A DNA stretch of 64,000 bases from Rhizobium sp. Q54 (GTDB lineage: Bacteria > Bacteroidota > Bacteroidia > Flavobacteriales > Flavobacteriaceae), in assembly GCA_943328505.2 (NCBI GenBank), contig CALQAH020000001.1, forward strand, positions 1 through 64,000. The letters are read 5' to 3'. Of the stretch, positions 9,964 through 18,631 are shown in pieces (position 1 is the stretch's first letter; every line of letters begins with the position of its first letter). The translations under genes were made by a program, and so were the position numbers. Below the pieces are notes generated by a model that worked only from the letters and a program-made list of their open reading frames with translations, ran no database searches and was not told the DNA's origin.

Positions 9964-10179
9964 ATGATAATTGTGCCTAATAGAATAAAAGTATTAATAG
10001 CAGTGTTCTTTGTCGAGCTAGTTGCCTTTGCGGCACCTGGTGATCCGCCACCACCTACAACACCGCCACCACCTGGGGAACCAATTGATGGAGGTCTACT
10101 TTTATTGTTTTTTATCTCAATACTCTTTGGATTATATAAATTACACATAATTAATAAAAACAGAAAAGCTTCTATTTAA
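9964..10179 (+). CDS. PID-CTERM sorting-domain protein, 71 aa
   Basis: The product is a short exported protein: N-terminal hydrophobic signal (about residues 8-23, ending VAFAAPG), a short proline-rich stretch (PPPPTTPPPPGE), then the tripartite C-terminal signal PIDGG, a hydrophobic span (LLLLFFISILFGLYKL) and a basic tail (NKNRKAS). That C-terminus matches the PID-CTERM putative sorting signal of Bacteroidetes, analogous to PEP-CTERM/exosortase signals. Almost nothing remains between signal peptide and sorting tail, so the mature product would be about 15-20 residues. No exosortase or other processing enzyme is in this window. A complementary glycine-rich reading frame on the minus strand is a shadow of the proline codons. 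Its physiological role is unknown. Confidence 0.85.
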   Translation: MIIVPNRIKVLIAVFFVELVAFAAPGDPPPPTTPPPPGEPIDGGLLLLFFISILFGLYKLHIINKNRKASI

Positions 10180-10196
10180 TAGAAGCTTTTCTGTTT
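10158..10196. terminator. Bidirectional terminator, perfect 16-bp stem over a stop codon
   Basis: A perfect 16-bp inverted repeat (10158-10173 and 10181-10196, arm AAACAGAAAAGCTTCT) with a 7-nt loop. It lies between two convergent genes and has A/T tracts on both sides. The left arm encodes the last residues of the PID-CTERM protein, and its stop codon lies in the loop. Confidence 0.85.
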
Positions 10197-10208
10197 ATTG
10201 AGACATTC

Positions 10209-10796
10209 TTAACGGTTAGAATATAGTTTAGCCACATATTTTCCTACAACATCAAATTCTAAGTTTATTTTAGCACCAATTTTTAAAGATTTAAAATTAG
10301 TGTTTTCATAAGTATAAGGAATAATTGCGACACTAAATTCATTTTTCATGGAATTAACAACAGTTAAACTTACACCATTACTTGTTATTGATCCTTTTTC
10401 AATAGTTATATTGTTTAATGTTTCATCATATTCAAATGTATAATACCAACTTCCATTAGCATCCTGAATAGATTTACATATTCCAATTTGATCGACATGT
10501 CCTTGAACAATATGTCCATCGAGGCGGTCTCCAAGTTTCATTGCGCGCTCTAAATTGATTAAATCGCCTAATTTCCAATCCGACAAATTTGTTTTCTCAA
10601 TGGTTTCTCTAATAGCTGTTACTGTATATAAATTATCTTGTATATCAATAACAGTGAGGCAAACACCATTATGAGCAATACTTTGATCTATTTTTAATTC
10701 TTGGGTTATGGAGGATGAAATTGTTATATGAAGATTATCATCAATTTTTTGAATTTCTTTTACAATTCCAAGCGTTTCAATTATTCCTGTAAACAT
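10209..10796 (-). CDS. ribE: Riboflavin synthase, alpha subunit
   Basis: The product has 195 residues, normal for the family, starting with the diagnostic MFTGIIE. It consists of two lumazine-binding beta-barrel repeats (about 1-87 and 97-185), with VCLTV in the first, LGDRLDGHIVQGHVDQIG at the start of the second and GVSLTVV inside it. The cytosolic enzyme dismutates two 6,7-dimethyl-8-ribityllumazine molecules to riboflavin and a pyrimidinedione. It is divergent from pdxA with a 60-nt gap; CAAAAATA at 10826-10833 (TATTTTTG on the minus strand) is a plausible -7 box for it. Confidence 0.97.
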   Translation of the reverse strand: MFTGIIETLGIVKEIQKIDDNLHITISSSITQELKIDQSIAHNGVCLTVIDIQDNLYTVTAIRETIEKTNLSDWKLGDLINLERAMKLGDRLDGHIVQGHVDQIGICKSIQDANGSWYYTFEYDETLNNITIEKGSITSNGVSLTVVNSMKNEFSVAIIPYTYENTNFKSLKIGAKINLEFDVVGKYVAKLYSNR

Positions 10797-10856
10797 TGTG
10801 GTTTTATTTTACTAAATTTGCTCTTCAAAAATAGCAATAAATAACGGGTAGTTTTT

Positions 10857-11900
10857 ATGAAAAAAGCAGAAAATATTATTGTTGGAATTTCAATTGGAGA
10901 TTTAAATGGTATAGGTAGCGAAGTTATTTTAAAAACATTCGAAGATACAAGAATGTTAGAATTGTGTACGCCAGTTATTTTTGCAAATGTTAAAATTCTT
11001 TCATTTATTAAAAAGACATTTAATTTAACAGCACAACTTCATGGTATTGATAAATTAGACCAACTTGTTATTGGAAAAATTAATGTATTAAATGTATGGA
11101 GAGAAGTATTTGATATTGATTTTGGAAAAAGCGATGACCTTGCTGGGAAATATGCAATACAATCATTTATTGCAGCAACAAAAGCTTTAAAAGAAGGTGC
11201 TGTAGATGTTTTAGTTACAGCTCCAATAAATAAATCCAACATACAATCAGAGGAATTTAAATTCCCTGGACATACCGATTATTTGGATCAAGAATTAGAA
11301 GGTAATGCTTTGATGTTTATGATTCAAGATAATCTAAAAGTCGGATTGTTAACCGATCACATCCCAGTTAATGATGTGGCGTCCAATTTAACCGAAGCAT
11401 TAATTGTCGAGAAAATTGAAACCATAAAAAAATCGTTAACCCAGGATTTTGGTGTTAATAAACCTAAAATTGCTATGCTAGCTTTAAATCCTCATGCTGG
11501 TGATAATGGAGTTATTGGTAAAGAAGACGATGCATTAATTAAGCCAGTTATTAAAAAGCTTTTCGAAAAAGGCACTTTGGTTTTTGGGCCTTTTGCAGCC
11601 GATGGTTTTTTTGGAAGTAATCAATATGAAAAATACGATGCAGTAATTGCAACCTATCATGATCAGGGTTTAATTCCATTTAAAACATTGACTTTTGGAA
11701 ACGGTGTAAATTTTACGGCAGGACTAAATAAAATTAGAACTTCTCCAGATCACGGAACTGCTTTTGAAATCGCGGGAAAGGGAATTGCAGATTTTAATTC
11801 GTTTAAAGAAGCTGTTTATGCTTCAATTGACATCTATAATTCAAGAAATCAACACCAAGCTTTCAGCCAAAACCCAATGAAAACAAAAGAAAAGCACTAG
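10857..11900 (+). CDS. pdxA: 4-hydroxythreonine-4-phosphate dehydrogenase
   Basis: The product has 347 residues, typical PdxA length. Visible signatures are GISIGDLNGIGSEV at the N-terminus, TAPINK with the substrate-binding GHTDYL, ATYHDQGLIPFK (metal histidine) and TSPDHGTAFEIAGKG near the C-terminus. The enzyme oxidises 4-phosphohydroxy-L-threonine in the DXP-dependent route to pyridoxal phosphate. A -7-like TAAATTTG lies at 10813-10820, but an upstream TTG is only 14 nt away, so the promoter is uncertain. The gene immediately precedes the DUF177/rpmF/fab cluster, which has its own promoter. Confidence 0.96.
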   Translation: MKKAENIIVGISIGDLNGIGSEVILKTFEDTRMLELCTPVIFANVKILSFIKKTFNLTAQLHGIDKLDQLVIGKINVLNVWREVFDIDFGKSDDLAGKYAIQSFIAATKALKEGAVDVLVTAPINKSNIQSEEFKFPGHTDYLDQELEGNALMFMIQDNLKVGLLTDHIPVNDVASNLTEALIVEKIETIKKSLTQDFGVNKPKIAMLALNPHAGDNGVIGKEDDALIKPVIKKLFEKGTLVFGPFAADGFFGSNQYEKYDAVIATYHDQGLIPFKTLTFGNGVNFTAGLNKIRTSPDHGTAFEIAGKGIADFNSFKEAVYASIDIYNSRNQHQAFSQNPMKTKEKH

Positions 11901-11925
11901 CAAAAAAAAAATGTTTATTAGCGCA

Positions 11926-11953
11926 TTAGAATTACAATAATTTTATATCTTTG
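11926..11953 (+). promoter_or_regulatory. Probable promoter of the DUF177-rpmF-fab cluster
   Basis: TATCTTTG at 11946-11953 is a consensus -7 box; a weak -33 (TTA at 11926-11928) lies 17 nt upstream. It gives a leader of about 40 nt before the DUF177 ATG at 11999. Confidence 0.55.
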
Positions 11954-11998
11954 CAAACCCGTTTTGAGAATCAAGAATCGGGTCAATTTGTTGTTTAG

Positions 11999-12538
11999 AT
12001 GAAAAGTACGAATGAATATTTAATTCCTTTCATAGGATTAAAAATAGGAAAACATCAATTTGATTTTCAAATTAATAAAAAGTTCTTTGAAGAATTTGGT
12101 TTTGACGAATTCGAAAGTTGTAATCTAAAAGTAAATGTAGCTTTTGAAAAAAAAGCAACAATGCTAGAGATAGGCTTCAAGCATAAAGGCGCTGTAAATG
12201 TCACTTGTGATGTTTCTGGTGAGCAATTTGATATGCCTGTTAAAGGCGCTATTAAATTAGTAGTTCAATTTGGAGATGCATTCAATAATGATAATGAAGA
12301 ATTATTAATTCTTCCAGTAGGCGAACATCAACTCGATTTAAAGCAATACATATATGAAATGATTGCACTTTCAATTCCTTTAAAAAGAGTACATCCAGGG
12401 ATAAAAGATGGAACATTAAAGACGGAAGCTTTAGAGATACTCAAATTAAATTCTATTAAAGAAAAAGAAGAAATAAAAAAAGAAGAAGAAATTGACCCAA
12501 GGTGGGATAAATTAAAACAACTATTAACGGATAAATAA
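11999..12538 (+). CDS. DUF177 (YceD-like) protein
   Basis: The product has 179 residues and belongs to the DUF177/YceD family that precedes rpmF in many bacteria. Visible family features are the central GAVNVTCDVSGEQFDMPV region, then the acidic NNDNEELLILP and the conserved YEMIALSIPLKRVH near residue 120. The C-terminus is a charged Lys/Glu tail ending WDKLKQLLTD. YceD-type proteins are linked to 23S rRNA/large-subunit biogenesis in other bacteria and plants; function here is inferred from family and from the next gene, L32, 9 nt downstream. It has no signal peptide and is probably cytosolic. Confidence 0.88.
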   Translation: MKSTNEYLIPFIGLKIGKHQFDFQINKKFFEEFGFDEFESCNLKVNVAFEKKATMLEIGFKHKGAVNVTCDVSGEQFDMPVKGAIKLVVQFGDAFNNDNEELLILPVGEHQLDLKQYIYEMIALSIPLKRVHPGIKDGTLKTEALEILKLNSIKEKEEIKKEEEIDPRWDKLKQLLTDK

Positions 12539-12547
12539 TACAATAAA

Positions 12548-12742
12548 ATGGCGCATCCAAAGAGAAAAATCTCGAAATCAAGAAGAGACAAAAGAAGAAC
12601 ACATTATAAAGCAACTGTAGCTCAAATTGCAACTTGCCCAATTACTGGTGAAGCACATTTATACCACAGAGCTTACTGGCATGAAGGTAAAATGTATTAC
12701 AGAGGTCAAGTAGTTATTGATAAATCAGTAGCTGCAGCATAA
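12548..12742 (+). CDS. rpmF: 50S ribosomal protein L32
   Basis: The product has 64 residues and the classic L32 N-terminus [20 protein letters not shown]. The zinc-ribbon region keeps only one cysteine ([12 protein letters not shown]), so this is a Cys-poor form without the usual four-Cys site. It lies 9 nt after the DUF177 gene and is followed by a strong terminator, so it is probably co-transcribed with DUF177 and separately from fabH. Confidence 0.97.
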   Translation: MAHPKRKISKSRRDKRRTHYKATVAQIATCPITGEAHLYHRAYWHEGKMYYRGQVVIDKSVAAA

Positions 12743-12760
12743 TTGCTCGTATTATAAATA

Positions 12761-12787
12761 AAAAACTCTCACAGCGTGAGAGTTTTT
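12761..12787 (+). terminator. Intrinsic terminator after rpmF
   Basis: A perfect 12-bp stem (AAAAACTCTCAC / GTGAGAGTTTTT) with a 3-nt loop and T-rich tail, starting 18 nt after the rpmF stop. Confidence 0.9.
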
Positions 12788-12898
12788 TATTTATAGTATT
12801 TTTTAAATAAACATTTTAAAATAATAACTTTTAGTTTTTTTTTGTAATTTCAACCTCTTTATAAATTAAAAAAACTGAAAAGGAAATAAAATTAAAAC

Positions 12899-13897
12899 AT
12901 GAATAAAATCACAGCGGCAATCACAGCAGTTGGAGCTTATGTTCCCGATTTTGTACTTTCAAATGAAGTACTTGAAAAAATGGTTGACACCAATGATGAA
13001 TGGATTACAACAAGAACTGGAATAAAGGAACGAAGAATATTAAAAGAAAAAGGGAAAGGGACTTCTTATCTTGCAATTAAAGCAGCGCAAAATTTAATAT
13101 CAAGAGGAAATATCAACCCTGCAGAAATCGATTTGGTAATTATGGCAACTACAACACCAGATTTACCAGTAGCTGCAACAGGAGTTTATGTAGCAACTCA
13201 AATAGGTGCGGTGAATGCTTTTGCATATGACTTACAAGCCGCTTGCTCAAGCTTTTTATTCGGAATGTCAAATGCCGCAGCGTACATAGAGTCAGGAAAG
13301 TATAAAAAAATACTTCTTATTGGTGCCGATAAAATGTCCTCCATTATTGACTATACTGATAGAGCAACTTGTATCATTTTTGGAGATGGAGCAGGAGCAG
13401 TTTTATTTGAACCAAATAATGAAGGTTTAGGTTTGCAAGATGAATTATTAAAAACCGATGGTATTGGTAGAGATTATCTAAAAATAGATGCAGGCGGTTC
13501 ATTATTACCAGCTTCAAAAGAAACGGTTGAAAACAGACAGCATTTTGTATTCCAAGATGGAAAAACTGTTTTTAAATATGCAGTTTCAGGAATGGCAGAT
13601 GTTAGTGAAAAAATTATGGAACGTAATAATCTAAGAAAAGAGGATATTGATTGGCTAATTGCGCATCAAGCCAATAAAAGGATTATAGACGCTACCGCCA
13701 ACAGAATTGGATTGGATGAAGATAAAGTATTAGTTAACATTCATAAATATGGAAATACCACCTCGGCTACATTACCGCTTTTATTAAGTGATTTTGAAAG
13801 CAAATTTAAAAAAGGAGATAAACTCATCTTTGCTGCTTTTGGTGGCGGATTTACTTGGGGTTCAATCTACTTAAAATGGGCATATAACAAACAATAA
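12899..13897 (+). CDS. fabH: 3-oxoacyl-[ACP] synthase III
   Basis: The product has 332 residues. The KAS III triad is visible: Cys in LQAACSSFLFG (about residue 117), His in AHQANKR (about residue 258) and Asn in KYGNTTSATLPL (about residue 287). The N-terminus has NDEWITTRTGIKERRI. It condenses acetyl-CoA with malonyl-ACP to start fatty-acid synthesis (branched starters are common in Flavobacteria). It heads a fabH-accB-accC run, 25 nt upstream of accB. plsX, often between rpmF and fabH in other phyla, is absent here. Confidence 0.96.
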   Translation: MNKITAAITAVGAYVPDFVLSNEVLEKMVDTNDEWITTRTGIKERRILKEKGKGTSYLAIKAAQNLISRGNINPAEIDLVIMATTTPDLPVAATGVYVATQIGAVNAFAYDLQAACSSFLFGMSNAAAYIESGKYKKILLIGADKMSSIIDYTDRATCIIFGDGAGAVLFEPNNEGLGLQDELLKTDGIGRDYLKIDAGGSLLPASKETVENRQHFVFQDGKTVFKYAVSGMADVSEKIMERNNLRKEDIDWLIAHQANKRIIDATANRIGLDEDKVLVNIHKYGNTTSATLPLLLSDFESKFKKGDKLIFAAFGGGFTWGSIYLKWAYNKQ

Positions 13898-13922
13898 ACA
13901 TAACCAAAAAACACAAATCATT

Positions 13923-14402
13923 ATGGATTTAAAAGAAATTCAAAACCTAATCAAATTTGTATCAAATTCAGGTGTTGCAGAAGTAAAACTAGAAACAGGA
14001 GAAATTAAGATAACTATTAGAACTACTTTAGAAGGGAATTCTTCAGATGTTACTTATGTTCAACAAGCTCCAATGCAACAAGCTCCAATACAACAAGCGG
14101 CCCCAGTTCAACAAGCTTCAACTCCAATTGACGCTGCTCCAGCAGCAGATGAAAACTCAAAATATGTAACCATAAAATCTCCAATCATCGGAACATTTTA
14201 TAGAAAACCATCACCTGACAAACCTATGTTTACAGAAGTTGGAAATGTGATTTCTAAAGGCGATGTTTTATGTGTTATTGAAGCTATGAAACTATTCAAC
14301 GAAATTGAATCAGAGATTTCAGGAAAAATTGTAAAAATTCTTGTTGATGATATGTCACCAGTAGAATTTGATCAACCTTTATTTTTAGTTGATCCTTCTT
14401 AA
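13923..14402 (+). CDS. accB: Biotin carboxyl carrier protein of acetyl-CoA carboxylase
   Basis: The product has 159 residues: an N-terminal AccB region, a flexible linker rich in QQAP repeats (about residues 45-72), and a C-terminal biotinyl domain with the biotinylation motif EAMKLFNEIE (biotin on the Lys). The thumb region SPIIGTFYRKPSPDKP is also present. It carries carboxybiotin between AccC and the AccAD transferase. It lies between fabH and accC; the gap to accC is 80 nt with no obvious terminator. Confidence 0.96.
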   Translation: MDLKEIQNLIKFVSNSGVAEVKLETGEIKITIRTTLEGNSSDVTYVQQAPMQQAPIQQAAPVQQASTPIDAAPAADENSKYVTIKSPIIGTFYRKPSPDKPMFTEVGNVISKGDVLCVIEAMKLFNEIESEISGKIVKILVDDMSPVEFDQPLFLVDPS

Positions 14403-14482
14403 TTTTAGATTACTTGAGGATAGAAATTTTATCGATTTCTAAAGTCCAAAATCTAAATTGTCTAACTATCTAACTGAAAAAG

Positions 14483-15829
14483 ATGTTTAAAAAAATATTA
14501 ATAGCCAATAGAGGTGAAATTGCTCTAAGAGTAATTAGAACCTGTAGGGAAATGGGAATAAAGACAGTAGCCGTTTATTCTACAGCTGACGCTGAAAGTT
14601 TGCATGTTAAATTCGCCGACGAAGCAGTTTGTATAGGTCCTCCGCCTAGTAATTTGTCATATTTAAAAATGTCAAATATTATTGCTGCAGCAGAAATTAC
14701 AAATGCTGATGCCATTCATCCTGGTTATGGATTTCTTTCAGAAAATGCTAAGTTTTCTAAAATTTGCCAAGAGCACGGAATAAAATTTATCGGCGCTTCA
14801 CCAGATATGATTGATAAAATGGGAGACAAAGCTACTGCAAAAGCAACAATGAAAGAAGCAGGAGTTCCTTGCGTACCAGGTTCTGAAGGATTATTAGAGT
14901 CTTATGAACAAGCACTAGAATTATCGCGAGGAATGGGATTTCCAGTAATGCTAAAAGCAACAGCTGGAGGTGGAGGAAAAGGAATGCGCGCCGTTTGGAA
15001 AGAAGAGGAATTACTTAAAGCATGGGATAGTGCACGTCAAGAATCAGCTGCCGCTTTTGGAAATGACGGGATGTATCTTGAAAAATTAATCGAAGAACCA
15101 CGCCATATTGAAATTCAAGTAGTGGGAGATTCCTTTGGGAAAGCCTGCCATCTCTCGGAAAGAGATTGCTCAGTTCAACGTCGTCACCAAAAACTTACTG
15201 AGGAAACACCGTCTCCATTCATGACCGATGAATTAAGAAATAAAATGGGCGAAGCGGCTGTGAAAGCTGCTGAATATATCAAATATGAAGGCGCAGGAAC
15301 CGTTGAATTTTTAGTGGACAAGCATAGAAACTTCTACTTCATGGAAATGAATACGCGTATTCAAGTTGAGCATCCAATTACAGAACAAGTTATTGATTAT
15401 GATTTGATTCGCGAACAAATTATGGTAGCTGCTGGAATTCCAATATCTGGAAAAAATTACTTTCCAAATTTACATGCCATCGAATGTCGAATTAATGCTG
15501 AAGACCCATACAATGATTTTCGTCCATCACCAGGAAAAATAACTGTTTTACACTCGCCAGGAGGACACGGAGTGCGTTTAGACACACATGTTTATGCAGG
15601 TTACACCATTCCACCAAACTACGATTCGATGATTGCGAAATTGATTACAACAGCGCAAACACGTGAAGAAGCCATCAATAAAATGAAACGTGCTTTGGAT
15701 GAGTTTTACATTGAAGGAATAAAAACCACCATTCCATTCCACAGACAATTAATGGAAGATCCAGAATATGTAGCAGGAAATTACACCACTGCTTTTATGG
15801 ATACTTTTAAAATGAAAGACCCACAATAA
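14483..15829 (+). CDS. accC: Biotin carboxylase subunit of acetyl-CoA carboxylase
   Basis: The product has 448 residues, standard AccC length. ATP-grasp features are seen: [18 protein letters not shown] at the N-terminus, [13 protein letters not shown], the glycine-rich [12 protein letters not shown] loop, [12 protein letters not shown], and [15 protein letters not shown] with the metal-binding Glu. It uses ATP and bicarbonate to carboxylate biotin on AccB, the committed step of fatty-acid synthesis. It ends the fabH-accB-accC unit before a bidirectional terminator. Confidence 0.97.
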   Translation: MFKKILIANRGEIALRVIRTCREMGIKTVAVYSTADAESLHVKFADEAVCIGPPPSNLSYLKMSNIIAAAEITNADAIHPGYGFLSENAKFSKICQEHGIKFIGASPDMIDKMGDKATAKATMKEAGVPCVPGSEGLLESYEQALELSRGMGFPVMLKATAGGGGKGMRAVWKEEELLKAWDSARQESAAAFGNDGMYLEKLIEEPRHIEIQVVGDSFGKACHLSERDCSVQRRHQKLTEETPSPFMTDELRNKMGEAAVKAAEYIKYEGAGTVEFLVDKHRNFYFMEMNTRIQVEHPITEQVIDYDLIREQIMVAAGIPISGKNYFPNLHAIECRINAEDPYNDFRPSPGKITVLHSPGGHGVRLDTHVYAGYTIPPNYDSMIAKLITTAQTREEAINKMKRALDEFYIEGIKTTIPFHRQLMEDPEYVAGNYTTAFMDTFKMKDPQ

Positions 15830-15830
15830 A

Positions 15831-15860
15831 AAAAAGCCCATCAAATTTGATGGGCTTTTT
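15831..15860. terminator. Bidirectional terminator between accC and the acyltransferase gene
   Basis: A 30-nt perfect palindrome (arm AAAAAGCCCATCAAA) between two convergent genes. A and T tracts on the two sides allow it to terminate both strands. Confidence 0.9.
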
Positions 15861-15867
15861 TAATATT

Positions 15868-17673
15868 TTATTCTTTGTCTTTCCGCTCCAATTCTGCTTG
15901 AAACTCTTCCATAACAGGTTTCATAGTGCTTTCCGGAATATCCGATATCCGGATATACATCAAACCATCAATAGCATTATTAAAAAGGGGATCAACGTTA
16001 AAGGCAACTAAACGTGCATTTTGTTTGATGTATTTTTTTATTAAAACGGGTAATCTTAAAATCCCGGGTTCTAGTTCATCTATAATTTTATCAAACTTCA
16101 CTAAATCAGCTTCTGTTTCGTTAAAAACAAAATCTTTATCACCATCTTTAAGCTTAACTTTATATTCTTTTTTCGGATGAATATATTGTGCTACATAGGG
16201 ATCATAATAATGAGATTTCATAAACTCTATCATTAGCGATTTTGAAAAATCAGTGAACTGATTACTGATGCTTACGCCGCCAATTAAAAATTTATGCTCA
16301 GGAAAACGTAATGTTGTATGAACAATTCCTTTCCAAAGTAAGAATAAAGGCATTGGTTTTTGTTGGTATTCTTTAATAATGAAGGCTCTTCCCATTTCAA
16401 TTGATTTGGACATCATATCATTTAATTCGGGCTCAAATCGAAACAAATCGTTAAGATAAAAACCTTCAAACCCATATTTAGGAAAAATTTCCGAACCTAA
16501 ACCCATCCGATAAGCACCTGCTATTTGCTCTGCTACTTCATCCCAAAGAAACATATGAAGATAGTATTTGTCATATTTGTCAATGTCTATCGATTCATTG
16601 GTTCCCTCTCCAACTTCTCGAAAGGTAATTTCTCTTAAACGACCAATTTCATGCAAAATATTTGGAATTATATCGGCGGTTACCAAAAAAACTTGATAAT
16701 TTTTACTTTGTAATAAACGGCAATCACTTTTTTTAATGATTTCCATTTCCTCCAAAATTTTATCATGATTGGCAGGTTTTACAATTTGTTTTGGACTTTT
16801 TGATAACTTTAAATTCAAGTTCAAATTTTGAGAACTCAACAAATTAGCTTCTTTATTAAAAGAATTAGCCAACATATAGGTTTTCTTTCTCAAGAATTCT
16901 GAATATTCCTCTATGCTTTTATGTTCATTTTGTTCAGCAACCGAAATAGGTTTACCAATACGAACTTTAATAACTCTGTCTTTTTGAGTTAATAATTCAG
17001 AAGGTAATTTTGCGGTGCGTAATGTTGGATTTATTTTTGAAAGCAAGTAAAAAAAGCGACTGTTTTTAGCGTGAAAGTAAATTGGTATAACGGGTACTTG
17101 TGCTTTTCGAATTACTTTCATTGCGCCTTCTTCCCATGGCTTGTCAACAACAATTTTACCGTCTTTATAAGTAGACACTTCACCAGCAGGAAACATTCCC
17201 AAAGGTTTTCCATCACTTAAATGGCGTAAAGTTTCCTTTATACCAATAACACTCGACTTAGCATCTTTATGAGTTTCAAAAGGATTGACCGGCATAATGT
17301 ACGGTTTCATCGGCTCAATTCTGTGCAACAAAAAGTTTGCAATAATCTTAAAATTGGGCTCAACTTGAAGCATTAATTTTAACAATAATATACCATCAAT
17401 ACCTCCAAGGGGATGATTTGAAATGGTAATATAGGCACCCTCTTTTGGTAATCTTTTCAAATCGTCTTCAGGAATTTCAAATCTAATCTTAAATTCATCT
17501 AAAATAGCATTTAAAAATTCTAATTCACTTAAATGTTTATTCCTATCGTAGATTTTATTTAACGTAGAAATTTTTAACGATTTCATCAATAACCAACCTG
17601 CAAAAGTCCCGAAAACACCATATTTATCGACATTTATCGCTTTTGCAACTTCTTTAGCTGTAACTAAACCCAT
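15868..17673 (-). CDS. Two-domain PlsC-like/GNAT acyltransferase, probable ornithine- or glycine-lipid synthase (OlsF-like)
   Basis: The product has 601 residues from the ATG at 17673; a longer frame to 17721 overlaps a -7 box (TATCTTTG on the minus strand, 17700-17707) and was rejected. The N-terminal half is a PlsC-type acyltransferase with NHPLGGIDG (about residues 86-94, acyltransferase His/Asp) and FPAGEVSTY. The C-terminal half (about 330-600) resembles the OlsB/GNAT-type N-acyltransferase: LREITFREVGEG, DEVAEQIAGAYRMG and EMGRAFI. Bifunctional OlsF enzymes known from Serratia and Flavobacterium carry both activities and make ornithine lipids; related Bacteroides enzymes make glycine lipids. 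Which amino acid is used here cannot be read from sequence. Confidence 0.8.
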   Translation of the reverse strand: MGLVTAKEVAKAINVDKYGVFGTFAGWLLMKSLKISTLNKIYDRNKHLSELEFLNAILDEFKIRFEIPEDDLKRLPKEGAYITISNHPLGGIDGILLLKLMLQVEPNFKIIANFLLHRIEPMKPYIMPVNPFETHKDAKSSVIGIKETLRHLSDGKPLGMFPAGEVSTYKDGKIVVDKPWEEGAMKVIRKAQVPVIPIYFHAKNSRFFYLLSKINPTLRTAKLPSELLTQKDRVIKVRIGKPISVAEQNEHKSIEEYSEFLRKKTYMLANSFNKEANLLSSQNLNLNLKLSKSPKQIVKPANHDKILEEMEIIKKSDCRLLQSKNYQVFLVTADIIPNILHEIGRLREITFREVGEGTNESIDIDKYDKYYLHMFLWDEVAEQIAGAYRMGLGSEIFPKYGFEGFYLNDLFRFEPELNDMMSKSIEMGRAFIIKEYQQKPMPLFLLWKGIVHTTLRFPEHKFLIGGVSISNQFTDFSKSLMIEFMKSHYYDPYVAQYIHPKKEYKVKLKDGDKDFVFNETEADLVKFDKIIDELEPGILRLPVLIKKYIKQNARLVAFNVDPLFNNAIDGLMYIRISDIPESTMKPVMEEFQAELERKDKE

Positions 17674-17807
17674 GGTTTTATTGATTTTTTGACAACAAAC
17701 AAAGATAGCAATTCTAACCAAATAGCTTTCTAAAATTGAAGAAATGATGATTCATAAATATAATTTTTTATTCTTGATTTTGAGTTTCAAATGATTATGT
17801 TTTTAGC

Positions 17808-17815
17808 TATTTTTG
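17808..17815 (+). promoter_or_regulatory. -7 promoter box upstream of xth
   Basis: TATTTTTG at 17808-17815 matches the flavobacterial -7 consensus and would give a leader of about 20 nt before the ATG at 17838. No good -33 TTG is present at the normal distance. Confidence 0.45.
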
Positions 17816-17837
17816 AACAAACATTTAAATTTAATAA

Positions 17838-18599
17838 ATGAGGATTATATCTTATAATGTAAACGGCATCCGAGCTGCAATTTCCAAAGGTTTTCTCGAA
17901 TGGTTGCAACATGCCAATCCCGATGTGATTTGCCTTCAAGAAATAAAAGCAACTCCAGAACAGATTCCGCTTATTGATTTTGAAATATCTGGATATCCTT
18001 ACCATTATTGGTTTCCAGCTCAAAAAAAAGGGTATAGCGGTGTCGCTATTTTATCAAAAGTAAAACCCAATAATGTTGTTTTTGGAACAGGAATTCCCCA
18101 TATGGATTTTGAAGGTAGAAATCTCCGTGTGGATTTTGAAGATGTTTCTATTATGAGTCTTTACTTGCCATCAGGAACAAATATCGAAAGATTAGATCAT
18201 AAATTTATGTATATGGACGATTTTCAAAACTATATTAATGAGTTGAAAAAAGAAATTCCAAATCTTATAATTTGTGGCGATTACAATATTTGTCATGAGG
18301 CAATTGATATTCATGATCCGATTCGTAATAAAACGGTTTCTGGATTTTTACCAGAAGAACGAGCATGGTTAGATGGATTTATGAAAAGCGGATTTATAGA
18401 CACATTTCGCCACTTCAATAAAGAACCAAATAATTACAGCTGGTGGAGTTATCGTGCTGGAGCAAGAGGCAATAATAAGGGTTGGCGAATAGATTATTGT
18501 TTAGCTACCGAATCTTTGAAAAAAAGATTGCAACGCGCATTGATATTGCCCGAAGCCAAACATTCTGATCATTGTCCAGTTTTAGTGGAGATAGAATAA
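17838..18599 (+). CDS. xth: Exodeoxyribonuclease III (AP endonuclease)
   Basis: The product has 253 residues with the full EEP-nuclease set: SYNVNGIRAA (Asn), CLQEIKA (metal Glu), CGDYNICHEAID (Asp/Asn), WRIDYCLA (Asp) and HSDHCPVLVEI (catalytic His). It cleaves abasic sites and degrades 3' ends of duplex DNA in base excision repair, in the cytosol. It starts 165 nt from the divergent acyltransferase gene and is followed after 32 nt by an OmpA lipoprotein gene that may be co-transcribed. Confidence 0.96.
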   Translation: MRIISYNVNGIRAAISKGFLEWLQHANPDVICLQEIKATPEQIPLIDFEISGYPYHYWFPAQKKGYSGVAILSKVKPNNVVFGTGIPHMDFEGRNLRVDFEDVSIMSLYLPSGTNIERLDHKFMYMDDFQNYINELKKEIPNLIICGDYNICHEAIDIHDPIRNKTVSGFLPEERAWLDGFMKSGFIDTFRHFNKEPNNYSWWSYRAGARGNNKGWRIDYCLATESLKKRLQRALILPEAKHSDHCPVLVEIE

Positions 18600-18631
18600 T
18601 AAAATTGAAATAGATTTAAAAAATAGATAAA

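Noticed and set aside
9933..10148. Minus-strand frame rich in glycine opposite the PID-CTERM gene
   Set aside because: It is the complement of the proline codons; it has no promoter or conserved feature, and the plus-strand frame has a full sorting architecture.
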